NCBI GenBank assembly: GCA_022059125.1
Contig: JAEUWY010000004.1
Location: 3,410,001-3,474,000 of the forward strand
Direction: 5' to 3'
DNA from: Corynespora cassiicola
Taxonomy: Eukaryota > Ascomycota > Dothideomycetes > Pleosporales > Corynesporascaceae
DNA length: 64,000 bases
Shown here: in pieces, positions 12,444 through 21,992 of the stretch
How the letters are laid out: each line of letters opens with the position of its first letter
How positions within the stretch are numbered: the first letter of the stretch is position 1
Notes under the pieces: generated by a model
What the model was told of the DNA's origin: nothing
The model's input: only the letters and a program-made list of their open reading frames with translations
The model's database searches: none
Program-made: the position numbers and the translations under genes

Positions 12444-14042
12444 ATGTCGTCCGCCTGTGCCCGCCACCTGTCCCGGGCCACCGTCCCGTATCGACATCCC
12501 CGTCCTGCCCTCCGCCGCCCATGCGTCCGCCCCTCGCATGCCTCCCGTCCCTTCTCCTCGACCTCGCACAGGAAAGAGAACTTCCGCTCACGGCTGAATT
12601 CTGCCCTCAAGAATACAAAGATTAAATGGGAGCCTATCCCCATTGCCCTGGGCGTCACCTTCCTCGGCGCGTTTCAGCTGTATCGCATCCAACGAAGAGA
12701 CCAGCATACGCAGACCAATGGAGATGGCAATGGAGAAAATGAAAACGGTGCCCGTCCGAAGCCACGCGAGAGGATACGGCCGAGTGGTCCCTGGACGGTC
12801 CAGATCATGTCGACTTTACCATTGAAGGCTCTGTCGCGACTCTGGGGCCGCTTCAATGAGCTAGATATTCCCTACTACTTGCGCGTTCCAGGCTTCAAGC
12901 TATACTCGTTTATCTTTGGCGTCAATCTCGATGAGGTTGAAGAGCCTGATCTCCACAAGTTTCCTAATCTCGCCTCCTTCTTCTACCGCACTCTAAAGCC
13001 AGGTGTCCGTCCTCTCGATCCCAACCCGAACGCCGTCTTGTCTCCTGCCGACGGAAAAGTGGTTCAATTCGGCACGATAGAGCACGGAGAGGTCGAACAG
13101 GTTAAGGGTGTGACCTATAGCTTGGATGCTCTGCTTGGTTCCGTTCGCCCCACCACGCCGGGAACACCATTCATATCCACCGAGGACAAGAAGAGCGAGG
13201 AGCACCTTAAGATCGGAGAGGAGGATATCATGCGCGCCGACGAGGAATTTGCTCGCGTCAATGGCATCTCATACACTCTTCCCAATCTCTTCTCGGGCCC
13301 CTGGCCAAAGGGAGGCAAACCAGCCGAGATGCCGACCGACCAGTCAACCCCGGCCGCCGCTTCATCTGAGGCCGAAGTACGCGCTGATCTGGCCCTTAGT
13401 GAAGAAGCTCGTCCATGGTGGGCACCAGCCTCGACAAAGACCCCAACTGCCCTGTACTACTGTGTCATCTACCTTGCCCCGGGCGACTACCACAGGTTTC
13501 ACTCACCCGTGTCTTGGGTCGTAGAAAGCAGGCGCCACTTTGCTGGTGAGCTTTACAGTGTTTCGCCCTATCTCGTCCGCAAACTTCCTGGTCTCTTTAC
13601 CCTAAACGAACGTGTCGTGCTTCTCGGTCGCTGGCGCTGGGGATTCTTTTCGTATACGCCTGTAGGCGCCACCAACGTCGGATCCATCAAGATCAATTTC
13701 GATCGCGAACTGCGGACAAACTCTCTGACCACCGATACTGCTGCTGACCGTGCTGCCGAGGAAGCTAAGAAACGAGGCGAGCCGTACTCGGGCTTTGCCG
13801 AAGCAGCTTACACTGGGGCCAGCAAGGTCCTTGGGGGTCATGCCCTGAAGAGAGGCGAGGAGATGGGCGGGTTCCAGCTTGGCAGCACCATTGTGCTCGT
13901 ATTTGAGGCACCAAAAGGCCGTAGACCCAGTCTGGATGAGGGTTTCCAAGGAGACCGCATGGGAGGCTACAAATGGAATATTGCGCAGGGCAAGACAGTC
14001 AAGGTTGGAGAGGCTTTGGGTTATGTGGAGGAGTTGGATTAA
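12444..14042 (+). CDS. PSD1: Mitochondrial phosphatidylserine decarboxylase proenzyme
   Basis: A single exon encodes 532 aa. It converts phosphatidylserine to phosphatidylethanolamine in the inner mitochondrial membrane. The start at 12444 gives a basic Ser/Arg-rich presequence (MSSACARHLSRATV), followed by a membrane segment (PIPIALGVTFLGAFQLY). Family blocks are FPNLASFFYRTLKPGVRPL, SPADGKVVQFG and PGDYHRFHSPVSW. The LGST motif sits at residues 479-482; self-cleavage between Gly480 and Ser481 would generate the pyruvoyl group. A Pro/Ser-rich insert separates the two halves of the catalytic domain, as in other fungal Psd1 proteins. It is convergent with the next gene (154 bp apart). Confidence 0.95.
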   Translation: MSSACARHLSRATVPYRHPRPALRRPCVRPSHASRPFSSTSHRKENFRSRLNSALKNTKIKWEPIPIALGVTFLGAFQLYRIQRRDQHTQTNGDGNGENENGARPKPRERIRPSGPWTVQIMSTLPLKALSRLWGRFNELDIPYYLRVPGFKLYSFIFGVNLDEVEEPDLHKFPNLASFFYRTLKPGVRPLDPNPNAVLSPADGKVVQFGTIEHGEVEQVKGVTYSLDALLGSVRPTTPGTPFISTEDKKSEEHLKIGEEDIMRADEEFARVNGISYTLPNLFSGPWPKGGKPAEMPTDQSTPAAASSEAEVRADLALSEEARPWWAPASTKTPTALYYCVIYLAPGDYHRFHSPVSWVVESRRHFAGELYSVSPYLVRKLPGLFTLNERVVLLGRWRWGFFSYTPVGATNVGSIKINFDRELRTNSLTTDTAADRAAEEAKKRGEPYSGFAEAAYTGASKVLGGHALKRGEEMGGFQLGSTIVLVFEAPKGRRPSLDEGFQGDRMGGYKWNIAQGKTVKVGEALGYVEELD

Positions 14043-14195
14043 GATGTTGATACCATTGTATATCAAATGTACACTAGCACACGGCGTGTTCATTCAGCTT
14101 GGATATCTTACTATGAGTCAGCGTTAGCGCCCTAAATAGAGAGCGCCGCCGCTTTGTTACAGCAGTGCTACTTTTTTCTGAATACTCGTCTATGA

Positions 14196-14943
14196 TTACA
14201 AATTCGGCTCAGCAGGTCGCACGCCCGCCTTTTCCATTTCATTAAGAATCCTTGAGTCAGTCATCAACTGCCTCCTGATCTTGCCCAATGCATCAGTAAT
14301 CCCACCACTCGTCAACACCTGCTGCTGGTACACCTTTTCTTTTTCTCCCTCTGCCTTGAGGATCCCGACCTCGACCACAAACCAAGAACCCCCATTCTGC
14401 TCACAGTCGACGAAAATCAGCTCTGCCTCCGGTATGGTCCAGCTCACGAGTCCTCGCCATCGTTAGTGCATCTCCTAAAGGGGGAAAAGATTTTTTTAAA
14501 AAAGGGCGGAGAAAAAGAAGAGGAAACTTACGTGCTATATCCGTGCTAATATCAACAAGTCGCCGCAAATCCTCCTTCCTCATCTCCTCCTCGTCCCGAA
14601 TCTCCCGCCGCAGAAGGACAATCTGCCACTCCATATTGCGGATCTTCCCCTTGAGCTCTTGCGCCTCCACTTCGTATATCATGTCCGTTGTCGTCCCCCA
14701 CAGTCCCCTGTCGGGGTTCGGTGCGTTGGAGAGTTCGTTGAGCTGGGCGAGATCGACGATTTTGGCTCTTAGATCTGCTATTGCGGGGATATGGGGTAGG
14801 CCGAGGGATGTCAAGGTGCGGGAGATGAGATGCTGGGGGCTGGGTAGGGGGAAACGTTGGAGGGGAGGTGCTGGGTGAGGGGTGTGTGTGTGGGGACCGA
14901 AGCGGATTATGGATCTCCAGGGTGGTATTACGGGGGAAGACAT
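14196..14943 (-). CDS. Unrecognised 222-aa protein with central coiled coil
   Basis: Two exons, 14532..14943 and 14196..14452, are joined over a 79-nt phase-1 intron (GTAAGT donor; acceptor GCGAG just after a CACTAAC branch-like site). The N-terminus is Pro/His-rich and basic. Residues about 95-135 form a charged amphipathic helix (MEWQIVLLRREIRDEEEM) likely to be a coiled coil. The C-terminal part (SWTIPEAELIFVDC, then GGITDALGKIRRQLM) looks folded and conserved, but no family was recognised. There is no signal peptide or membrane segment. An alternative acceptor at TTTAG upstream would put a stop in frame, which favours the model given. Confidence 0.65.
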
Positions 14944-16644
14944 GTTTTAGTCTTGGATTTTTTAAGGGGTGGGGAGTTAGATGGCACATGGAGACTTATT
15001 TATATCGCAAAAGTATACAAGTATGTCAAAGTGGTGCAGGGAGCCACCGAAGTCCTGAGTCGTGATGATTTAGAGAGCTGGCAGTTCGACTGTGACATTC
15101 GTAGCGCTAGTAGGATACCTCTATTTTGTGAAGACCAGAAGCTCAAGAATTTGTACGCTCACCACTTACATGCATGCAATTCACCACAAGCGAATAACTT
15201 TCTCGATAATGTCTTGACTGTTTCTCCGTGTTCGCGTGTTCAAACATGTAACTTTAAGTCTATTCAAGGTATCAACTCCAACTGCAAAGGTCATGTATCG
15301 TGATTAGAGGAAAATTGCCCTGGTTAAACACTATACACCTTCGCCAGCCCGAAGGTTTCTAATCTAATGTTGAGAATATCTGTAGCAATGACCCAGGCAT
15401 CTTCGACTATACAAGAACATTATCATTGGTACGGAAACTCAACTCAAAGATATATCATGGGATAATAAAGCTTTATATAAGCCGTATCAAGGCACTCGTA
15501 TCTTCTCGAAACATTCGCCTGCACCTTCTTGAAACACAAGTATATAGACTGTCGGGACATAAAGTTCAAAGAGCCCTACCCTTCATGTTTTAGCAAATTT
15601 ACATACATGATTTCTTTCTGCAGAATGATTTACCTGAATCGTCCGAGAGCCCGTCGTCAACATCATCAAACCCTGTCCTCTTCCCCGGGCACCCAGAAAA
15701 TCCCAGATGCCCGGTGAAAAAGAAGGTCGCGTCAGCTGGAGGTAGTGAGATACCAGCAACACTTGTAGGCACCCGATCCACACACAGTGATTCATGGGAA
15801 GCCGACGGAGGGTACAAAAATAAGTCAACCGTATGGTCTTTGGAACACAGCGGTTAAGCTATGGAAGAACAGATACTACACTTGATCGGAGCCAGAATGG
15901 CAAATCGAAGCTGAGGAGAGAAGAGGGGAGTGGGAATGCGGCCAATATATACATTTTCTCGAGACTAGGCTGGAACATACAAGTGAGCAGTCAGGAGTAA
16001 TGAGGCCTGTCGCCGCCCTTGTGGTATGGAAGGGCGCAAAGGGCTTGTCCAGTCAGGCAGCGAAAGTTAGGTGAGTGTGACGCAAGCCATGAAAGGGCCC
16101 ATTAAATTAATCTATATTGAGTTTCTCAGCCAATGATCGCATCAGAGATCGGAGAACAAGCATCGTGTCCGAAGGCACCCGTATCACGTGACACACTGTT
16201 GCCTGTCAGGTACCTACCTAGGTACCTAGGTAGGTAGGTAGGCAGTCGTCCAGGTGCGATCTCAACGAACATCAAATTGGCCAGACCCCAGCAATGACTC
16301 AATAAAGCCCAGTCTGAACAACTGTGTATCTATCAAGAGTGAAGAAAACTTCTTTCCTGTGACACATGCAAAGTATCAAAGGTACTCATGGGTTTTTTTT
16401 CCACGCAGATAGCGTTATGCTCACGCTCAACTCTTACTAATACTGTTTCCCGGGAAAACTTTGCTTATTTATAAAGATAGCTAGGGCTATAAAATGAGCG
16501 TTTAAATGAAATAAAGGAGTGTTGCAGTTTGAAATTTAAAGTTTTAATTTTTCAGAAACAAGTGTTGTTGCCGCCGTGCTCTCTCATTATGCCCGGTCTT
16601 TGCATGGATTGCTCCGCTAGAGTTATGAACTTTCACCAGAGCCA
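14944..16644. other. Intergenic region, AT-richer
   Basis: No gene supported. It includes a palindromic TACCTAGG cluster at 16209-16243 and an A/T-rich stretch around 16440-16560. Short open frames around 15530-15830 lack recognisable features. Confidence 0.55.
16209..16243. repeat. Palindromic TACCTAGGTA cluster
   Basis: Consecutive TACCTACCTAGG and TAGGTAGG units form a self-complementary stretch of about 35 nt. It is a further copy of the CCTACCTA/TAGGTAGG motif. Confidence 0.85.
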
Positions 16645-17165
16645 CTAAGAGACTGGTACAAAGCTACATGCGATGCTACGAGCCTGGTTGTTCAGGTTGT
16701 AATTGGCGGCAGCGAGATTCGGAATATCGTCTTGGAAGAACCACGTCGAAGGCCCAGCACTAGCGTCGCAGTTTTGTGCCCTAAGTCGCAGCTTGTCAGC
16801 AGATTAAAACTGTAAGATACACAAGTAGAGACAGCTGTAGATGTAATAATAGATGTATAGAGTTCTGGAGTGAATACAAGAGATAAGAAGAGAGTCGCTT
16901 ACGCGAAGAGACGGCAGTTGAAGCCTGAATCCGATCCCGTGGTGCTGAGACGAACAGAGCTCGCGAGTCTATCGATAGATGCAGGCAAGGTGGGGCTCAC
17001 ACATTCTATACCCTCTGGGACTTCAAATGTGAGAGTATAGCTCGCACCACCATAATCGGTATTATCAAAGAGTGTGATGGACTCGGTGGCACGCCTTTCT
17101 ATAGAAGATGTAGGAGCAGCAATGCCAGCGGCGACCAACGAGAAAACCAGTAGAAGTCTTTGCAT
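16645..17165 (-). CDS. Small secreted protein, possibly beta/gamma-crystallin-like
   Basis: Two exons, 16903..17165 and 16645..16780, are joined over a 122-nt phase-2 intron (GTAAGC donor, CTGAC branch-like site, TTAG acceptor) and give 132 aa. MQRLLLVFSLVAAGIAAPTS is a clear signal peptide; the ERR that follows may be a Kex2-like cleavage site. The mature part has four cysteines (EC, NC, NC, AC), and the block ITLFDNTDYGGASYTL resembles the start of a beta/gamma-crystallin Greek-key motif. The start was placed at the Met directly before the hydrophobic core rather than 37 codons upstream. Cell-wall, antimicrobial or effector roles are possible but not shown. Confidence 0.72.
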
Positions 17166-18240
17166 TCTGAAACAGAGAGAAGATATCAGGTTCAGCGAGA
17201 TGGCTTTTGGGAAGTAATCAACGTGATCAATCGTCGTGATTATATTTTCGAGGTTCAATGGTTGGCTTTTATACATCTCTTCGTACGAGAATTGGTTAAC
17301 CTCGCGCTCTCACCATGGCAATTCTTCTCTGCATCGTGACATTCTCATCACACTTTAGAAAACCCGCCACCAACACTTCGGTAGCCTTTCCATCCATGCA
17401 CATAATATCCTTACATCACATACTTACAAAATGAGTTCCAAATGCTTCCAAAAGCAATTTGCCGCTCATTTTGCTCTTGGCGCTGCGATACTAAACTTGT
17501 ATTATGTGCACATCCTTCCAATAAAACAGAATAATCAGTTTCCATGTAGAGTCTAGTCTTCGAAAAGAGATGTCTGATGTGGTCACTTTGGAGACGTGCT
17601 TATGACCAAGACAGGTTATATGTGAATGAACTTAAGCTCACGCGCAGGGATAGAACGACGCGGTATAACCAGATTGGCACATGGAAACGGATCCGAAAGT
17701 GTATAGATCTGCGGTACGCTAACACAGAAAGCTCATCACGCGCCCGTGAAGGATATGACTGAATCTGTGGCTACGCTTTTTCCTGTTGGGACAGAATAAG
17801 ACGGGAAGGCACTTATAATATTCAACAGTTCCGAACTGCGCGCTCCGGAGGATAATTGCACCTACATGTGACGGGGCAAAGACCACATTAAAAGTCTGAA
17901 ATAAAGCAGTTCCCAACGTCATTCTGATTCTGCGCGCGACATGGAAGATGGGAAAGAGCGTATGGGAGGCCTCGCCAAGGTGCATCCTCCGCCCATGTGT
18001 AATACACCCATCCCGAACCTTCCGGCCTTATTTGTGTTTTTACAAATCTAGAAGCAAGTCCAGGACGGAATATCCAGCGAAATTTCTCACGGAGTAAGAG
18101 TTCAAGCGTAAGCAGGTAAGCATTTAGAACCCAGTTAGGTACTTCCATTGGATGACTATGAAGCATATGCTAGTGCACGCCAATCCTTCCACGCGCACGG
18201 TTGATACCGCTCGCCCAAGGTAGAATAGGAGACTCCTTAA
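17166..18240. other. Intergenic region
   Basis: About 1.1 kb between the secreted-protein start and the NRDE2 stop. Nothing recognisable apart from promoter and 3' UTR sequence. Confidence 0.5.
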
Positions 18241-21200
18241 TCAAAGAATCAAGGCCTCCAACTGATCAGTCGGTGGCACATTCAACTCTTCGGTTAATCG
18301 CAAATCATTCTCCAGCATTACCTGGTATATAGTTATCAAATCGTCATCGGAAAGAATATCGCTTTTCAGATGCGTAAATGCAAGCATCAAATATTCTTTG
18401 TTCCAGGGAGGTAGCGGTACTAAAGGCAAGATGCCCCAGTCAGTGTCTGCTGTAAAGTTCAACCACGAAATCTGTCCGAGGAAATATATGTGGACAGCGT
18501 GGGCGGAATACTCACAGCCGGTAACGAAAGCGTTCTTGACCCTGGCACGGGCTTCTTCAAGATGAGTCATACGATTCCCTTTATAGTCACGGGTCGCCTT
18601 GATCTGTTTTTTCGATTTTGCCTTTCGAGTCTCCTCCAACTCAAATAGCACTAGTCCCCTACGAAGAGTGGGGCAATGGGCTCCAATTCCATACAGAGTC
18701 TTCTTGTAGAGGGCTCGAATGGAATGAGTGGTCGACCCTGCGATCTCGCCACGAAGGGTTTCGTAGTGAATTGCGAAGGTCCAAGAGAAAATCCCTGCCT
18801 CTTTGCTATTGAGGATGATTTTTTGAACTACGTGGCGGACACGGCCGTCTATTGCGAAGCGTGCCTCATTCGCAGCGAAAAGAGAAAGTAAGATAGTGTT
18901 GTTGGGGAATTTTATAACGAGAGGCTCGAGCACGGTACGTAAAAGAACCGGTTTGACAATCGGAGCGGAAGTAGCGTAATAGGTAAGAAATTGGGCGATT
19001 GCTTGAGCGTGAAGCTCTGCATACGTGCTCTGGGCCATTTTGTGTTTTTCCAACCAATTTTGAAGATTCATGTGAACTGCAATAGCCTTGTCCGGGCCAT
19101 GGCCTGAAAGATAGACAAGGAGAGCCTGGAGAGAAGTGCATAGTATTGCGGAATGGTAGAGCTGGTTGGCAAGCCCATGATCCTTGGAATCTTGTAGGGC
19201 CCTCTGGATACGGAGCAGCGAAGTTTTGCCAGGAATTCCCTGACCTTCATTGGAGGCTGGATCTTGGCGGCCCCCAGGCGAAGTCAATCGCCACAACGCT
19301 TTATCCTTTTCACCTCGACGCAAAGCTTCCCAGACCCAGCCGCTGAACAGCATCAGTTGCTCAATGCTTAGATATGGTTCACTGCCATTAAAGAAAGAGA
19401 GAGCGCTGCTAAAGGTCTTATCGGCCTTTGTAGAGTTCCCACGGCGTGATTCAACCAAGCCGTATGCGTTGTATAGACGTAGGCTAGAAGTCCGTGTTTG
19501 GAGAATCCTTCGGGCTGTCTTATGCACTTCTGAGGGATAGTACTTCAGCTCAAAGGCAAGTAAGTATTCGCCAATCAACTCGTCACTATCACCTTCTGCT
19601 GCCAAAAGCTCTAGGACTCGTCGGACAAAGGCAGTGTCAGTTATGCGTAAGGTGTCGGGAAATCCTCCGTCGCAGAGATGTTCAACTGTAACACAGAAAT
19701 GTCTCATTGGGCAATTTGAGAGTTGGCTCAATGTGTTAATAAAGGCGTCTGGCCCAGTACTAATGGCAGGAGCAATATCCAAGTAATCCTGGAGGAAGGG
19801 GTCGTGCTGCCATTTCGGTTGATTTATACCGGCGCGTGGGAGAGGCGGAAGACCGCAAAAGCATAGAAATGCTTCCAGTACATCGGTGGAAGATAGATGA
19901 CGAAGGAAAGCTCGGACTTGTCTCTCCACATCAGGGAAAAAGATACCATGGAAACAGTCATTCTCGCCGAGCTTATCCTCAACACGCCCAGGGTACCTTA
20001 GAGTCTCCATGGCTCTCACTTCGCGGTTTGCAAAGTCATCATATATATTATCAGTTGAATTCTGACCATCGTCAAGCGCAGGAACCGGGGTAGGTATGGA
20101 AAAGTTGCTGGAATGAAAGTGCTTCCATCCTTTGGCATTGGCCTCGCCGACACGAGCCGTCTCACTTCTCCAGAAGTTTTCGAATGAAACCAACTCTTCT
20201 TCGTTTCCTTGTGTTGAAATTGGCTTGAATGCATTGAACTCTATCAGCGCCTGCCAAATCCCGATGGAAAGTTCCTGATAACCTGACTGCCGGATCATGG
20301 TAGTGAGGCGGATCATGACGTGCAAGCAGTCTCCATCCCTAGCAGCTTCTGGGGCCGCTTGAATTTCCTGCAAGCAGCGCATAAAAAGTTTAACGCAATC
20401 GTCATATTTGAAGGTCTTGAGATTGGTTTGCTCGAAGCCAAGATATTTGAGCCACAGTTCGACACTTTGAGGATATTTTTTCAAGAGGCCAACCCATTTG
20501 TCTTTTTGTTTCGATTTATCCCATGCCTTGGTGGCCTCATCCATGAGACCAAGACTCAGCATGATTTGACTGTGTACGTCGGCCCCAATTCTGTCGATCG
20601 CTTTTTGATAAATGGATATACGAATTTTAGCCAAAGACATTCCTTCATTGTAGCTCAGCTCATGTGATGGGCGATCAAGCTTTAGCATAGCCTCTTGATG
20701 TTCCACAAGTTCAAGCCATGCTTGGAGGTCGGTGGGATTTTCGACTGTACGGCGCATGAGAACTGCATTTCTCTGGGTGACTTCAGAGTCCGCCTTGTCC
20801 ACATCTGAATCGGTGTCGTAATTTAGATCAGGGTCCTGGCGTTCCGTGTACGCCCGTGTGATCCCACGATAGTCAACTCCCTGATACTCTTCATCTTCTC
20901 TCTGCCTTCGCTGGCCTGCAGCCGACAATGCGATAAAGTCTTGACCAAGCTCTGATTCGATCTTTTTTTGTTTGACAACGCGCAAAGGTTTTTCATCCTC
21001 GCTGACTGACTTCTTGCCAGTCAAAAGGCGCTGGTAGCGAGAGTACGAAGAGTCGGCGGTGATTGTGTAAATTTCCCTATCGGTGGAGAGCTTTCGATCA
21101 ATTTTGACATCTGGGGATGCGCCAAGGATGGAGCCATAGCCAATGCGACGATAGTCCGGTATATCATAACGGTTAATGCCACCGTATTTCAGATTATCGG

Positions 21201-21483
21201 GATCACCCCTGCGGTCGACGAAGAAAACATTGCTGTAGGTCTTTGGTTGATCTGGTGACTTAGAGCGTCTTGTAGGTGAACGTGAACGACCTTTCTCCTT
21301 GGCCGGCTTCTTCTCCGATCTATGAGGAAGTTCGTGTCTGGATGATCGATCTGAGTGACGAGACCTATCTGCCCTCTGTTCCCGCTGAGGTGATCGTGGC
21401 CTTGGGGGCGGCTCCTTGGGCGGCTCCTTGGGCGGGGGCTTGAAGCTCCCGAACTTGGGAACCTTGTCGCCCATTTCGCGCAA
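18241..21483 (-). CDS. NRDE2: NRDE2-family RNA-processing/silencing factor
   Basis: A single exon encodes 1080 aa; MGDKVPKFGSFK at codon 4 is an equally possible start. The N-terminus (about 1-100) is Pro/Arg/Ser-rich with RS-type repeats (RSRSPTRRSKSP). A conserved block GGINRYDIPDYRR and a charged linker follow. From about residue 240 the protein is helical with HAT/TPR-like repeats (LQAWLELVEHQEAML; VELWLKYLGFEQ). This is the layout of NRDE2 (S. pombe Nrl1), a nuclear protein that works with the Mtr4-like helicase in RNA surveillance, splicing and heterochromatin. It is divergent from UTP10 across 509 bp. Confidence 0.88.
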   Translation of the reverse strand: MREMGDKVPKFGSFKPPPKEPPKEPPPRPRSPQREQRADRSRHSDRSSRHELPHRSEKKPAKEKGRSRSPTRRSKSPDQPKTYSNVFFVDRRGDPDNLKYGGINRYDIPDYRRIGYGSILGASPDVKIDRKLSTDREIYTITADSSYSRYQRLLTGKKSVSEDEKPLRVVKQKKIESELGQDFIALSAAGQRRQREDEEYQGVDYRGITRAYTERQDPDLNYDTDSDVDKADSEVTQRNAVLMRRTVENPTDLQAWLELVEHQEAMLKLDRPSHELSYNEGMSLAKIRISIYQKAIDRIGADVHSQIMLSLGLMDEATKAWDKSKQKDKWVGLLKKYPQSVELWLKYLGFEQTNLKTFKYDDCVKLFMRCLQEIQAAPEAARDGDCLHVMIRLTTMIRQSGYQELSIGIWQALIEFNAFKPISTQGNEEELVSFENFWRSETARVGEANAKGWKHFHSSNFSIPTPVPALDDGQNSTDNIYDDFANREVRAMETLRYPGRVEDKLGENDCFHGIFFPDVERQVRAFLRHLSSTDVLEAFLCFCGLPPLPRAGINQPKWQHDPFLQDYLDIAPAISTGPDAFINTLSQLSNCPMRHFCVTVEHLCDGGFPDTLRITDTAFVRRVLELLAAEGDSDELIGEYLLAFELKYYPSEVHKTARRILQTRTSSLRLYNAYGLVESRRGNSTKADKTFSSALSFFNGSEPYLSIEQLMLFSGWVWEALRRGEKDKALWRLTSPGGRQDPASNEGQGIPGKTSLLRIQRALQDSKDHGLANQLYHSAILCTSLQALLVYLSGHGPDKAIAVHMNLQNWLEKHKMAQSTYAELHAQAIAQFLTYYATSAPIVKPVLLRTVLEPLVIKFPNNTILLSLFAANEARFAIDGRVRHVVQKIILNSKEAGIFSWTFAIHYETLRGEIAGSTTHSIRALYKKTLYGIGAHCPTLRRGLVLFELEETRKAKSKKQIKATRDYKGNRMTHLEEARARVKNAFVTGCEYSAHAVHIYFLGQISWLNFTADTDWGILPLVPLPPWNKEYLMLAFTHLKSDILSDDDLITIYQVMLENDLRLTEELNVPPTDQLEALIL

Positions 21484-21992
21484 AGGGACAAGAGCCCCAG
21501 TGCCTCAAGCCAAATAGCCTCAGGGTTCGTCTTGTCGCAACTTTACCTCGAAGCCAAGGGCAGCGGCTGGATGTGAGCTTGTGTCAGTCTGAATCAATCC
21601 GGAAGAGTGAGGAGAGATGGGCGAGAATGGCAGGTCAAAGTTGCGCAACTGGCTACGCGACCTTTTCATTGTCCCCCCTATCTCTGCGTGCTTACGGAAA
21701 GCTGTGTGGAGATGGTGTTGCTGCACGTCGCGCAGTGGGTGATTGCCGGGCCTTTGTGGGACGCGCGAGCACGTGAGAGTCGGCGATACGCGGGCGCCAA
21801 GATTTCAGAAACGCACGGGCCTCCGAAATTTTGAGATTTGCCGGCAACATTTCGAGATTTTGTAAAGCTTCACTCGCATTGCGCCCGCCGCCCGCCACAG
21901 TCGCTTTTCCGGTGTCGTTCTTTCAGATGGCTTCTGCGACTGCCAATATCGAACCTTAAACCCTTAGGACGTCACATCATACCCCATACACC
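21484..21992. promoter_or_regulatory. Divergent promoter, NRDE2 and UTP10
   Basis: 509 bp between two divergent start codons. No gene or specific site was recognised. Confidence 0.55.
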
